A DNA stretch of 64,000 nt, taken from contig MIAG01000002.1 of NCBI GenBank assembly GCA_001829005.1, forward strand, positions 62,001-126,000, given 5' to 3'. The stretch comes from Sphingobacteriia bacterium RIFOXYC2_FULL_35_18. Lineage in GTDB: Bacteria; Bacteroidota; Bacteroidia; Chitinophagales; Chitinophagaceae. The notes beneath the pieces were generated by a model that worked only from the letters and a program-made list of their open reading frames with translations, was not told the DNA's origin and did not search any database. Position numbers and translations under genes: made by a program. Below, piece after piece: positions 37,931 to 47,451 of this stretch; position 1 is the first letter of the stretch; each line of letters begins with the position of its first letter.

Positions 37931-38677
37931 CTATAAAATGCTCAAACCGAGCTTTGCATATGGGGTTAATTTCTCATTTGTAGGGGCTAATTCGGTAATT
38001 AAAACATCTACTTGATCCAGTGCACAAACCTGTAAACGTTGAGTGGTATTAAGCTTTTCTGAAATAGCCAATGAAACTGTTTTTTGGGCACACGCAATCA
38101 TGGCTTTTTTAACTTCAATGATTTCCCACTCCAAATCGGTAATACCAAAGTTCAAATCGATGCTATTGGTTCCTAACAAACATAAGTCGGCTTTAATTTG
38201 CCCCAATCTTTGAACCACTTCTGCTCCTACAGCCATTTGTGCACTTTTCAATAGTTTATTACCTAAAAAGATCACTTCTGCATTAGGATGTTCCAACAAT
38301 TCTAATGCAATAGGCACATTAGTGGTAACGAAAGTGGCATTGAGGTCTGGGGGGAGCATATTCACCAGCTCACGCATAGTGGTTCCTCCAGATATAACCA
38401 CCAACATACCATCTTTAATAAGGTCGATGGCTTTGTGTGCAATAATTTTTTTCTCAGGTAATGAGTAAACCTGCTTGCTTTCAATGGTAAAGTGAAAGGA
38501 CTTAGCCAATGCACCACCATGCACTTTTATTAGCTTCCCTTCTTCAGCCAATTCTTGCAGGTCTCTGCGTACAGTATCTTCAGACACGTCTAATTGTACA
38601 CATAAATCGGAGGATAATACTTTATTGTGGATATTGATTTGTTGTATTATATAAGCTTGGCGTTCTTTTTTTAGCAT
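37931..38677 (-). CDS. DeoR/GlpR-family transcriptional regulator
   Basis: The 248-residue regulator has an N-terminal helix-turn-helix (SSDLCVQLDVSEDTVRRDL, then the wing GKLIKVHGGA) and a DeoRC sensor domain (about 75-230: GMLVVISGGTTMRELVNMLP, FVTTNVPIALELLEHPNAEVIFLG). This family senses phosphorylated sugars. It is divergent from dnaG and reads toward the SusC operon, with 182 bases between. Regulation of that operon is an inference from position. Confidence 0.88.
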   Translation of the reverse strand: MLKKERQAYIIQQINIHNKVLSSDLCVQLDVSEDTVRRDLQELAEEGKLIKVHGGALAKSFHFTIESKQVYSLPEKKIIAHKAIDLIKDGMLVVISGGTTMRELVNMLPPDLNATFVTTNVPIALELLEHPNAEVIFLGNKLLKSAQMAVGAEVVQRLGQIKADLCLLGTNSIDLNFGITDLEWEIIEVKKAMIACAQKTVSLAISEKLNTTQRLQVCALDQVDVLITELAPTNEKLTPYAKLGLSIL

Positions 38678-38722
38678 CTTTAAAATTAATGCGTTCCCGC
38701 ATAATCACGCAAAAAATTTTAT

Positions 38723-38756
38723 TTTGGCCTTTACACTGCTGCTTACCTAATTTTGG
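38723..38756 (+). promoter_or_regulatory. Promoter of dnaG
   Basis: TTTG (38723-38726) and TAATTTTGG (38748-38756) are 21 bases apart and end ten bases before the dnaG ATG. This is close to the Bacteroidota consensus. Confidence 0.6.
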
Positions 38757-38765
38757 TGTCCATTT

Positions 38766-40694
38766 ATGATATCTCCCAATACAATACAACAAATTACCAG
38801 TAGAATTGACATTATTGATGTGGTAGGTGAATTTGTGAAATTAAAAAAACGAGGAACCAATTATTTAGGCCTCTGTCCTTTTCACGGCGAAAAATCTCCC
38901 TCTTTTACTGTTTCACCAGCAAAAGAAATTTATAAATGTTTCGGATGTGGCAAAAGCGGCAATACCATCACTTTTTTAATGGAGCACGAGAAGTACAGTT
39001 ATGTAGAAGCGCTTAAATGGTTGGCCACTAGATATAATATTGAAATTGAAGAGACGCAACAATCTCCAGAACAATTGCAGCAAGTGCAAATGGCCGAGAG
39101 TTTGCATGCCATTAATTCATTTGCACAAAAGTTTTTTGCTGAACAATTATTTGATGTTGAAGAAGGGAATTTAATTGCCCTCTCCTATTTAAAAGAAAGA
39201 GGCTTTAGAGAAGAAGTGTTGCGAAAATTTCAAGTTGGCTATAATCCCGAAGGAAAAGATGCTTTAACAAAGGCGTTGGTGGCCAATCAATTTAATAAAG
39301 AACTTTTACCTAAAACAGGATTGGTTGCTTTAAGAAACGAAGAGTTGGTAGACAATTATAGGGGCAGGATTATTTTCCCTATTCATAATAACACAGGTAA
39401 AATAATTGGCTTTGGTGCAAGAGTAATTGGAAAAGCAGATAGAGCACCCAAATACATTAATACCCCTGAGAATGAAGTATACAGTAAGAGCAAAATTTTA
39501 TATGGCTCCTACTTTGCAAGACAAGCCATAGATAAAGCAGATGAATGCTTATTAGTAGAAGGATATACCGATGTAGTGAGTTTACATCAAGCAGGGATAG
39601 AAAATGTAGTAGCAAGTGGTGGCACTTCATTAACCATTGATCAATTAAGGTTAGTCAAAAAGTACACGAATAATCTTACGATTATTTATGATGGCGATAG
39701 TGCAGGAATAAAAGCTGCACTGCGTGGATTAGACCTGGCTATTGAAGAGGGCCTCAACGTGAGGTTGGTTTTAATCCCCGACGGAGAAGACCCTGATAGT
39801 TATGTAAACAAAGTTGGCGCTACTGAATTCAATGCTTTTATTGCTCAATCGAAGAAAGACTTTATTCTCTTTCAATTAGAAGTGTTGTTGAAAGAAGCGG
39901 GCAATGATGTTAATAAAAAAAGCAGTATTGTAAATCAAATTGCAGAAACGCTTAGTAAAATTAGTAAGGCCGAAGATTTTACCCGTCAGCAAGATTATAT
40001 AAAACAATGTGCTTCTTTGTTGCGAATTGATGAAGCAGGTTTCACTAATTTAGTCAATAAGTTCAAGCGAGATAAAATTTCAAAGGAAGAGAAAAAACTT
40101 CCTTTTGATGAAGCCAATTTTATTCAACAAGATTCCTTTCAAGCCAATCAAGAATTTGATGAAGGACAGTTATTGTTGCAACAAGATGATCAAGTTGAAA
40201 AAAATGTTATCCGGGTGTTGTTTGAGTATGGATTAAAAAACTACAATGAAGCGCAAACCATTGCTGCATATATATTTGAGCAATTAGAAAATTATCCTTT
40301 AGAAAATCCAGACTACGAAAAATTAATTGATTTATACAAGGATTGGTACAATAAAGGATTAGAGCCTACTACCAAGTCGATGTTGTATCACGAAGATGAA
40401 CAAGTAAGACAATTATTGATTAATATTTCAATGTTCCCCTTTGAATTAAGCAATCGTTGGGATGAAATATTACCCAATATGAATATTGTAAACAAAGACA
40501 TATCCATAGCTGATACAGAAATGAGTTTGAATTATTTTAAACTTAGAAAGATTAAAAAAATGTTTGAGCAAAACCAGCGAGACATGGAGTTTGCTCCCTT
40601 TGAAGAACAAATGAAATTGATTCAATTACATAAGCAATTAAAAGAATTTGAAATTGCTATTACGAAACAATTGGGCACGGTAATACTTCGATAA
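38766..40694 (+). CDS. dnaG: DNA primase
   Basis: DnaG makes RNA primers at the replication fork. The 642-residue protein has the CHC2 zinc-binding motif (Cys37, His40, Cys58, Cys61), the RNA polymerase core with DNYRGRIIFPIHNNTGKIIGFGAR, and a Toprim domain with LLVEGYTDVVSLHQ and IYDGDSAGIKAALRGLD. The C-terminal ~200 residues would contact DnaB helicase. The ATG at 38766 is preceded by a matching promoter. A bidirectional terminator follows. Confidence 0.96.
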   Translation: MISPNTIQQITSRIDIIDVVGEFVKLKKRGTNYLGLCPFHGEKSPSFTVSPAKEIYKCFGCGKSGNTITFLMEHEKYSYVEALKWLATRYNIEIEETQQSPEQLQQVQMAESLHAINSFAQKFFAEQLFDVEEGNLIALSYLKERGFREEVLRKFQVGYNPEGKDALTKALVANQFNKELLPKTGLVALRNEELVDNYRGRIIFPIHNNTGKIIGFGARVIGKADRAPKYINTPENEVYSKSKILYGSYFARQAIDKADECLLVEGYTDVVSLHQAGIENVVASGGTSLTIDQLRLVKKYTNNLTIIYDGDSAGIKAALRGLDLAIEEGLNVRLVLIPDGEDPDSYVNKVGATEFNAFIAQSKKDFILFQLEVLLKEAGNDVNKKSSIVNQIAETLSKISKAEDFTRQQDYIKQCASLLRIDEAGFTNLVNKFKRDKISKEEKKLPFDEANFIQQDSFQANQEFDEGQLLLQQDDQVEKNVIRVLFEYGLKNYNEAQTIAAYIFEQLENYPLENPDYEKLIDLYKDWYNKGLEPTTKSMLYHEDEQVRQLLINISMFPFELSNRWDEILPNMNIVNKDISIADTEMSLNYFKLRKIKKMFEQNQRDMEFAPFEEQMKLIQLHKQLKEFEIAITKQLGTVILR

Positions 40695-40743
40695 TCACTA
40701 ATTACTATTCCGTACAATCATCATTTATATTTAAATAATGCAT

Positions 40744-40781
40744 AAAAAAATCCCGGTCATTTAATTTAACCGGGATTCTTT
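40744..40781. terminator. Bidirectional terminator between dnaG and dnaK
   Basis: A 9-bp stem AATCCCGGT/ACCGGGATT (40749-40757 with 40769-40777) has a run of A on the left and CTTTATT on the right. It lies 22 bases after the dnaK stop on the minus strand. Confidence 0.88.
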
Positions 40782-40799
40782 ATTATGGATCTATGAAGA

Positions 40800-42695
40800 T
40801 TATTTTACTTCTTCAAACTGAGCGTCTTCAACTGTATCAGACTTAGGCTGCTCAGCTCCACCCGAATCAGCACCTGGTTGGCCACCAGCAGCTTGTTGCG
40901 CTTTGTAGATGTCTTCGCTTGCTGCAGTCCATGCAGTATTCATTTCTTCCATTGCAGCATCAACAGCAGGGATGTCTTGATTTTTATGCGCTTCTTTTAA
41001 CTTAGTTAAAGCAGTTTCAATTGCACCTTTTTTATCAGCAGGAATCTTATCACCAAATTCTTTGAATTGCTTCTCAGTTTGGAAGATTAAGCTATCTGCT
41101 TGGTTCAGTTTCTCCACGCGAGCTCTTGCTTCATTATCAGCAGCTTCATTGGCTTTAGCTTCTGCTTTCATTTTCTCTACTTCTTCTTTGCTCAATCCGC
41201 TACCCGCTTCAATTCTGATCTTTTGCTCTTTGCCAGTTCCTTTGTCTTTAGCACTAACGTTTAATAATCCGTTTGCGTCAATATCAAAAGTTACTTCAAT
41301 TTGAGGTACACCTCTTGGAGCTGGAGGAATTCCATCCAAGTTAAACATGCCTAGGCTCTTATTCTGATTAGCCATTGGACGCTCTCCTTGTAATACATGA
41401 ATTTGTACACCAGGTTGATTATCGCTAGCTGTAGAATATACTTCTGTTTTCTTAGTAGGAATAGTAGTATTTGATGCAATCATAGTAGTCATTACTCCAC
41501 CCATGGTTTCAATACCTAAGCTTAGAGGAGTAACATCTAATAACAATACATCTTTTACTTCACCAGTTAAAACCGCACCTTGAATGGCAGCACCTAGAGC
41601 AACCACTTCATCAGGGTTCACACTTCTGTTAGGCTTTTTGCCAAAGAAGCTTTCAACAATTTCTTGCACTTTAGGAATACGAGTAGAACCTCCTACTAAT
41701 ATCACTTCATCAATTTCAGATTTACTGTAACCAGCATCTTTTAATGCTGCTTCGCATGGCTTTAAGCAACGAGCAAATAAATTATCTGCTAAAGCTTCAA
41801 ACTTAGCTCTTGTTAACTTTAGTACCAAGTGTTTTGGAACTCCATCAACTGCAGTGATATAAGGTAGATTGATTTCAGTTTCTGAAGAAGAACTTAATTC
41901 TACTTTTGCTTTTTCAGATGCTTCTTTCAAGCGCTGTAAAGCCATAGGGTCTTTACGTAAATCAATTGCTTCTTGAGATTTAAACTCATCTGCTAACCAA
42001 TCCATAATTACTTTATCGAAGTCGTCACCACCTAAGTGAGTATCCCCATTGGTAGATTTTACTTCAAACACCCCATCTCCTAATTCAAGGATAGAAATAT
42101 CAAAAGTACCACCACCTAAGTCGAATACGGCAATTTTTTGGTCGGCATGTTTTTTATCTAAACCGTAGGCTAAAGCAGCAGCAGTAGGCTCATTTACAAT
42201 TCTTCTAACATTTAAACCAGCAATTTCACCAGCTTCTTTAGTAGCCTGACGTTGTGCATCGTTAAAATAAGCAGGAACAGTAATTACCGCTTCGCTTACT
42301 TCATGACCTAAATAGTCTTCAGCAGTCTTTTTCATTTTCTGCAAAATCATTGCAGAAATTTCTTGTGGAGTGTACATACGATCTTCAATTTGTACTCTCA
42401 CAGTATTGTTATCGCCTTTGGCAACTTGATAGCTCCAATGACTAATTTCTTCGGTTACTTCGTCAAAACGACGACCCATGAAACGCTTCACACTGGTAAT
42501 AGTGTTTTGAGGATTAGTGATAGCCTGTCTTTTAGCAGGGTCTCCCACTTTTCTTTCTCCATTCTTTAAGAATGCTACTACCGATGGCGTAGTTCTACGT
42601 CCTTCGTCATTTGCAATGACTACAGGCTCATTACCTTCCATAACGGATACACAACTGTTGGTGGTTCCGAGGTCTATTCCAATAATTTTTGCCAT
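40800..42695 (-). CDS. dnaK: Chaperone protein DnaK (Hsp70)
   Basis: DnaK binds unfolded proteins in an ATP-controlled cycle. The 631-residue protein starts [20 protein letters not shown], has phosphate-loop segments ([34 protein letters not shown]), the interdomain linker [15 protein letters not shown], and the substrate-binding domain. The lid ends in a Gly/Ala-rich stretch and the typical [12 protein letters not shown] tail. No grpE or dnaJ is adjacent; accessory J proteins lie elsewhere in the window. I see no CIRCE element upstream. Confidence 0.97.
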   Translation of the reverse strand: MAKIIGIDLGTTNSCVSVMEGNEPVVIANDEGRRTTPSVVAFLKNGERKVGDPAKRQAITNPQNTITSVKRFMGRRFDEVTEEISHWSYQVAKGDNNTVRVQIEDRMYTPQEISAMILQKMKKTAEDYLGHEVSEAVITVPAYFNDAQRQATKEAGEIAGLNVRRIVNEPTAAALAYGLDKKHADQKIAVFDLGGGTFDISILELGDGVFEVKSTNGDTHLGGDDFDKVIMDWLADEFKSQEAIDLRKDPMALQRLKEASEKAKVELSSSSETEINLPYITAVDGVPKHLVLKLTRAKFEALADNLFARCLKPCEAALKDAGYSKSEIDEVILVGGSTRIPKVQEIVESFFGKKPNRSVNPDEVVALGAAIQGAVLTGEVKDVLLLDVTPLSLGIETMGGVMTTMIASNTTIPTKKTEVYSTASDNQPGVQIHVLQGERPMANQNKSLGMFNLDGIPPAPRGVPQIEVTFDIDANGLLNVSAKDKGTGKEQKIRIEAGSGLSKEEVEKMKAEAKANEAADNEARARVEKLNQADSLIFQTEKQFKEFGDKIPADKKGAIETALTKLKEAHKNQDIPAVDAAMEEMNTAWTAASEDIYKAQQAAGGQPGADSGGAEQPKSDTVEDAQFEEVK

Positions 42696-42859
42696 AATAT
42701 TTGTTTTCTATTACAGCTTATTATTCAATCATTATGCCACGGGTAGTAAACGTGAAATATTGTCAGCAAACCTCAAAAAAGCGAGTTTTTCAGCCAATTT
42801 AGCTACCAAAAAGTCGGTTTAAGTCTAATTTTAAGGTCATTTTAGCGGGTTCAGTGTCA

Positions 42860-43360
42860 CTATTTTAAAGACTTTGCTTTAAATGTGAAGTTCTTTTGAG
42901 AGAAATAGCTAAACATTACTACAAATACTGTAGTCAACATTTTGGAAGGGGTTGGATACCAACCAAAACTGTCTACAAAAATTTTGAGAAAAATATAATT
43001 GAGTAAAATACAACCAAAAACAACCAGGAAATATTTACCCAATTGCTCTCTTTTGGTAACGGATGTTTCCTGAAAAACCACATACCTGCTTAAATAAAAC
43101 CCTGTAGGAAATGTAATGATAAAGCTCATCATAAAAGCAGCAATATGGCCACTAACGATGATATTTCCGAATTGGACAGTGGTTTTATCTAAAATAAAAT
43201 TATAGGCAATAAAAAAAAGCCCAATATCTAAAAAAGTATTAAATCCACCACAAGCCGCATAGCGATAAGTTTGTTTGGGCATTAGTTTCTGGAACATTGG
43301 ATAGAACCAATCCACCACCGAAAGGATGAAATGACTAATGTATTTGTGCAGCTTTTGCAT
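42860..43360 (-). CDS. GtrA-family membrane protein
   Basis: The 166-residue protein has four hydrophobic segments typical of GtrA (about 42-58, 70-92, 106-126, 138-156), with the family's FxxxGGFNT-like start (RYAACGGFNTFLDIGLFF) and a basic C terminus (NFTFKAKSLK). GtrA proteins are thought to flip lipid-linked sugars for surface glycan modification. No glycosyltransferase partner is adjacent. It is divergent from argS with only about 60 bases between. Confidence 0.82.
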   Translation of the reverse strand: MQKLHKYISHFILSVVDWFYPMFQKLMPKQTYRYAACGGFNTFLDIGLFFIAYNFILDKTTVQFGNIIVSGHIAAFMMSFIITFPTGFYLSRYVVFQETSVTKREQLGKYFLVVFGCILLNYIFLKIFVDSFGWYPTPSKMLTTVFVVMFSYFSQKNFTFKAKSLK

Positions 43361-43390
43361 AACTGGCGGCGAAGGTAGTTGATAAATAGT

Positions 43391-43399
43391 TAGTTTTGC
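43391..43399 (+). promoter_or_regulatory. -7 element TAGTTTTGC of the argS promoter
   Basis: The sequence fits TAnnTTTG and is 20 bases before the argS ATG at 43420. A -33 TTG at the right distance is not clear. Confidence 0.55.
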
Positions 43400-43419
43400 A
43401 TCCCGAAATTGTTAAGATT

Positions 43420-45207
43420 ATGAGCGTGGTAAATAGGATTAAAGAAGCAGCAGCAAACAGTATCCATCAATTATATGGTACCTCTGTAAAGCCTGAACAA
43501 GTATTGGTAAATCAAACTAAATCAGAATTTGAAGGCGATTACACGGTGGTCTTATTCGCATTTGTAAAAGAACTCAAAAAGTCACCCGAGCAATTAGGGC
43601 AAGAATTGGGCACTGAAATGGTTGCGCGTTTTCCAGATTTGTTTACTGGCTATAATATAGTAAAGGGATTCTTAAATTTATCCATTAATGCAGCTTATTG
43701 GACCCAATTTTTGATGAATCAATATAATGATTTACAATTTGGCCACTCCACTACTACAGGTAATAAAGTGATGGTAGAATACTCCTCTCCAAACACCAAT
43801 AAGCCCTTGCATTTGGGTCATTTAAGAAATAATTTCTTGGGCAGAAGTATTGCAGAGATTTTAAAAGCCACCGGCAATGACGTTGTAAAAACCTGTATTG
43901 TAAACGATCGTGGCATCCATATTTGTAAAAGTATGATTGCTTGGAAGCGGTATGCGAATGGAGCAACCCCATCAAGCACTCAAATGAAGGGCGATCATTT
44001 TGTGGGCGATTATTATGTAAAATTCAATGACGCATATAAAGCGGAAATAGCCGATTTAAAAGCAACAGGCTTAACAGAAGAACAAGCAGAAAAAGATGCC
44101 CCCATTATGAAAGAAGCCCAGCAAATGCTATTAGACTGGGAAGCTGGAGATCCTGCAGTGATGGAGTTGTGGAAGAATATGAATGGATGGGTTTATGAAG
44201 GATTTGATGCTACTTATAAAAGAATTGGAACCGACTTCGATAAAATTTACTATGAAAGCAACACTTATTTATTAGGGAAAGATTTAGTAGATAAGGGTTT
44301 GGAAGAAAAAGTATTTTATCAAAAGGAAGATAATAGTGTTTGGATTGATTTAACTAACGATGGATTAGATGAAAAACTAGTTAGAAGAAAAGACGGAACA
44401 TCGGTATATATAACCCAAGACATTGGATTGGCAGAACAAAAACAGAAAGAGTTCAATGCCAATCAGAGTATATATGTGGTAGGTGATGAACAGAATTACC
44501 ACTTTAAAGTATTAAAGTTAATCTGTCAAAAATTGAAACTTCCTTCCGCAGATGGGATAGATCATTTAAGTTATGGAATGGTAGAATTGCCAACCGGTAA
44601 AATGAAGAGCCGTGAAGGAACGGTAGTTGATGCGGATGATTTGGTGGATGAAATGATTAATATAGCCAGAGAAAAAACAGAAGAGCTAGGTAAAGTAAAT
44701 GATTTTACTGAAGAAGAAAGGGCTGAATTGTATGATACCATTGGTTTAGGTGCGCTGAAGTTTTTCTTATTGAGAGTAGACCCGAAGAAAAAAATGGTCT
44801 TTAATCCAGCTGAAAGTATAGACTTTCATGGATTCACTGGGCCGTTTATTCAATATACGTATGCAAGAATCAGTAGTATTTTAAGGAAGTTGAATTATCA
44901 ATCTTCTACTGGATTAGCTGTTGATTCAAATGAAACTTGGTTACCCTTAGAGAAAGAATTAATTGTAACATTAGAGCAGTTTCCTACGGTATTAAAAGAT
45001 GCAGGCATAGAACAAGATCCTTCTAAAGTGGCCATTTATGTATTTAATTTAGCTAAGACCTTTAGTTCCTTCTATAGTGAACATTCAATTGCAAATGCGG
45101 AGAACCATTCAAAGCAAGCATTGCGGATTATGTTATCTGTATTTACTGCAACTGTTATAAAAAATGGCATGAAAGTATTAGGTATTAAAGTACCCGAAAG
45201 GATGTAA
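43420..45207 (+). CDS. argS: Arginyl-tRNA synthetase
   Basis: ArgRS charges tRNA-Arg. The ATG at 43420 gives 595 residues starting MSVVNRIKEAAANSI; the frame runs upstream to 43396, but that would overlap the -7 promoter element. Class I signature HLGH is at residues 131-134 (PNTNKPLHLGHLRNN), and KMSKS is present in the variant form KMKSREG. The C-terminal DALR anticodon-binding domain ends VLGIKVPERM. A tRNA-Leu gene lies 36 bases downstream. Confidence 0.96.
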   Translation: MSVVNRIKEAAANSIHQLYGTSVKPEQVLVNQTKSEFEGDYTVVLFAFVKELKKSPEQLGQELGTEMVARFPDLFTGYNIVKGFLNLSINAAYWTQFLMNQYNDLQFGHSTTTGNKVMVEYSSPNTNKPLHLGHLRNNFLGRSIAEILKATGNDVVKTCIVNDRGIHICKSMIAWKRYANGATPSSTQMKGDHFVGDYYVKFNDAYKAEIADLKATGLTEEQAEKDAPIMKEAQQMLLDWEAGDPAVMELWKNMNGWVYEGFDATYKRIGTDFDKIYYESNTYLLGKDLVDKGLEEKVFYQKEDNSVWIDLTNDGLDEKLVRRKDGTSVYITQDIGLAEQKQKEFNANQSIYVVGDEQNYHFKVLKLICQKLKLPSADGIDHLSYGMVELPTGKMKSREGTVVDADDLVDEMINIAREKTEELGKVNDFTEEERAELYDTIGLGALKFFLLRVDPKKKMVFNPAESIDFHGFTGPFIQYTYARISSILRKLNYQSSTGLAVDSNETWLPLEKELIVTLEQFPTVLKDAGIEQDPSKVAIYVFNLAKTFSSFYSEHSIANAENHSKQALRIMLSVFTATVIKNGMKVLGIKVPERM

Positions 45208-45243
45208 GAAAATTATTTTAATATTGCAGCCTATCATATAGGA

Positions 45244-45327
45244 GCCCGGGTGTTGAAATTGGTAGACAAGCCACCTTGAGGTGGTGGTGCTGGAAACGGC
45301 GTGCTGGTTCGAATCCAGTCTCGGGCA
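45244..45327 (+). tRNA. tRNA-Leu (anticodon GAG)
   Basis: The acceptor stem GCCCGGG (45244-45250) pairs with CTCGGGC (45320-45326), with one G-T pair and discriminator A at 45327. The anticodon stem CCACC/GGTGG encloses the loop TTGAGGT, so the anticodon is GAG (45278-45280), reading CTC and CTT. A long variable arm of the leucine type and a T-loop GTTCGAATC are present. CCA is not encoded. Confidence 0.95.
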
Positions 45328-45332
45328 CAAAG

Positions 45333-45358
45333 ACCCTGACACGAAGTGTCGGGGTTTT
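45333..45358 (+). terminator. Terminator after tRNA-Leu
   Basis: A 10-bp stem ACCCTGACAC/GTGTCGGGGT with a GAA loop and one G-T pair is followed by T bases. It starts six bases after the tRNA. Confidence 0.85.
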
Positions 45359-45465
45359 CTATTTGAATGCGTCAAAAGCTTGCTTTTGAAAGCATGAAAA
45401 TGGGAAACCCTAGTAGCACCAAAGGTGCGGCAGGGGATTTGGGTAAGCCCCCCTATTTGGAAGTC

Positions 45466-45529
45466 GGCGCAGCGGAGCGAGCCGACAATCTATCTCTGAG
45501 ATTGGGCGCAGCGGAGCGAGCCGACAATC
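45466..45529 (+). repeat. Two GC-rich 25-bp direct repeats behind tRNA-Leu
   Basis: A 25-base unit beginning GGCGCAGCGGAGCGAGCCGA occurs at 45466-45490 and identically at 45505-45529 (39-base period). The first copy is flanked by GTCGGC and GCCGAC, which could form a hairpin, and the spacer holds an inverted CAATCT/AGATTG. The units are far richer in G+C than the surroundings. A short frame crossing them (45367-45573) is low-complexity and I regard it as non-coding. The rest of 45359-45651 holds AT-rich sequence and a weak -7-like TATCCTTGC shortly before the next gene. Confidence 0.8.
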
Positions 45530-45651
45530 AGTTTCTAAATGGTTTTTACAAAGACCTACTTTCTATACATTAATTTTTTTTTGTAAAATTGAAAATCATC
45601 TATTATTTTTATTATGTCATACATAATACATTAATAAATATCCTTGCACCA

Positions 45652-47010
45652 ATGAAAGTTTTAACTAATCTTCTATTTATCCTATTCTTATTTAATTCTT
45701 GTAAAAAAACAGCTGCACCCGCAACAATACAAACAACTGTTCCCCCGGTAACTCCTGTTCAACCAACAGTAAAAGTAGAATTGAAGACAGCTGATAGTAC
45801 AATAGAAATAATCGAAACAGTTTCGGGTGCAAAAGAAGCTGATAGACTTGCTCAAAATTTTCGAGCTTCTGATTTTAGCACAACTGGATTTTATCTACCG
45901 GCATTTACCCCTATGGAAATTGAAGTAACCCAAATTAACGGAAACAGTTTGCCAACTTTATTAGTAGGCACTTATTCCAGGTATCAATCCAAATGGGACC
46001 CAACTTCACATTCATTAAATAATGGAGTAAACACTATAATGGATGCATCTGGTGGCATTATTTATTTGCGATTCAACAATGACAATCCCTCAAGCAAAGT
46101 AAAAGTTAGATTTATTACAGGCATGAAGCCAATCCCCTATTTTCAATTGGGAAAAACTTTACAAGCTGATTGGGTTAAAATGATTGATAATATAACTGAT
46201 ATACCAGATGTACAATTAGTAGGTAAGAAAACAATAATTACTTTTTCACTTGCCAATGCTAAATTGTATAAAAATGATGATCAAGAAGCATTAATTAAAA
46301 AAGCTGATAGGGTAATTGCTATTGAGGATAGCATTAGTGGTTTATTTGGAAATGATCCCATTGATAAACCAAATGTTCATAAGTACTTGATGACTGAATC
46401 TGATCATCCTGGATATTTTATGGCAGCAACTTTTTACAGAACTTGGTATGGAACTACAACAGGTGGTGTACCAGCTATTTTAAAAGCAGAAAATTTTTCT
46501 TGGGGGCCATGGCATGAACTTGGACATATGCATCAACAAAGTGCATGGACTTGGAGTGAATTAACTGAGGTAACGGTTAATATATACAGTATTGCTGTTG
46601 AAAAAGCTTTTGGCATAACACCTACTAGGTTAACTAGTCAGAATGAATGGAACAATGCTTCAACTTACTTAGCTAGTGCAGAAGGGGTTCGTACCTATAA
46701 TGCATCAAGTACCAGTGTTTGGGTACGATTATGTATGTTTCAACAATTGAAATTGGCATTTGGTGAAAATTTTTATCAAGAACTTCATCGCCAGGCAAGA
46801 AGGGAAACCATCAAGCCAACCACAACAGATGCTAAAATGCGTTGGTTCATGTTAAAAGCGTGTAGCATAAGCGGTAAAAATTTATCCCTCTTTTTTAAAA
46901 AATGGGGCATGAATTTATCTTCTCAATCTGCAACAGATGGTGTTTTTGCTGAAATGGCTGCATTAGGGTTGCCTTCACCAGTCCAAGACTTAACACTTTT
47001 AAAAGATTAA
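45652..47010 (+). CDS. M60-family (enhancin-like) metallopeptidase lipoprotein
   Basis: With the ATG at 45652 the 452-residue protein has a lipoprotein signal (MKVLTNLLFILFLFNSC, Cys at 17). Upstream in-frame codons to 45589 would break the signal. The zinc motif HELGH is at residues 288-292 (WGPWHELGHMHQQ), and the third-ligand region SELTEVTVNIYS is at about 302-313, both typical of M60. Such enzymes cut glycosylated proteins such as mucins. It lies on the plus strand before a fucose operon, which is compatible with host- or algal-glycoprotein use but does not prove it. Confidence 0.88.
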   Translation: MKVLTNLLFILFLFNSCKKTAAPATIQTTVPPVTPVQPTVKVELKTADSTIEIIETVSGAKEADRLAQNFRASDFSTTGFYLPAFTPMEIEVTQINGNSLPTLLVGTYSRYQSKWDPTSHSLNNGVNTIMDASGGIIYLRFNNDNPSSKVKVRFITGMKPIPYFQLGKTLQADWVKMIDNITDIPDVQLVGKKTIITFSLANAKLYKNDDQEALIKKADRVIAIEDSISGLFGNDPIDKPNVHKYLMTESDHPGYFMAATFYRTWYGTTTGGVPAILKAENFSWGPWHELGHMHQQSAWTWSELTEVTVNIYSIAVEKAFGITPTRLTSQNEWNNASTYLASAEGVRTYNASSTSVWVRLCMFQQLKLAFGENFYQELHRQARRETIKPTTTDAKMRWFMLKACSISGKNLSLFFKKWGMNLSSQSATDGVFAEMAALGLPSPVQDLTLLKD

Positions 47011-47043
47011 TTTCACTATTTTGAAAGGAAAGCAGTCTAAATT

Positions 47044-47451
47044 ATGAACCAGCAACTAGCACATATTGCAATCGTTGTAGACGACTATGATAAAGCAATT
47101 GAATTCTATACACAAAAACTACATTTTGAATTAATTGAAGACACTATTCTAACTGAAACTAAGCGCTGGGTAAAAGTAAAACCAAAGGGTTCAAATGAAT
47201 GTTGTTTACTATTAGCCAAAGCTGCCAATGATGAACAAAAGAGCAGAATTGGGAATCAAACAGGTGGAAGGGTCTTCCTATTTCTGTATACAGATGATTT
47301 TAAGAGAGATTACCAAAACCTAATTGATATGGATATAACTATTATAAGAGAACCAAGCCATGAAGAGTATGGAACAGTGGTGGTTTTTGAGGATTTGTAT
47401 GGTAATCTCTGGGACTTGATTGAACCAGTACTACCCCAAGGCTCTATCTAA
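47044..47451 (+). CDS. VOC-family (glyoxalase/dioxygenase fold) protein
   Basis: The 135-residue protein has the paired beta-alpha-beta units of the vicinal oxygen chelate fold: LAHIAIVVDDYDKAIEFYTQ, KRWVKVKPKGSNECCLLLAK, and GTVVVFEDLYGNLWDLIEP. His7 and late glutamates (Glu in VFEDLYGN or LIEP) are possible metal ligands. The reaction cannot be named. Its last 21 bases overlap the end of the convergent L-fucose dehydrogenase gene. Confidence 0.82.
   Translation: MNQQLAHIAIVVDDYDKAIEFYTQKLHFELIEDTILTETKRWVKVKPKGSNECCLLLAKAANDEQKSRIGNQTGGRVFLFLYTDDFKRDYQNLIDMDITIIREPSHEEYGTVVVFEDLYGNLWDLIEPVLPQGSI

Noticed and set aside
40389-42695. CIRCE or HrcA operator for dnaK or clpC
   Set aside because: I looked upstream of both genes for the TTAGCACTC-N9-GAGTGCTAA pattern and did not find it.
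42725-42739. Sigma-54-like promoter (TGGCAT-N5-TTGA) upstream of dnaK
   Set aside because: The -24 half matches, but the -12 half lacks the key C of TTGC. Without a second example or a mapped transcript it is probably chance.
45367-45573. Open frame of 68 codons behind tRNA-Leu
   Set aside because: The frame crosses the GC-rich direct repeat, gives a repetitive peptide and has no promoter; it is best read as non-coding repeat DNA.
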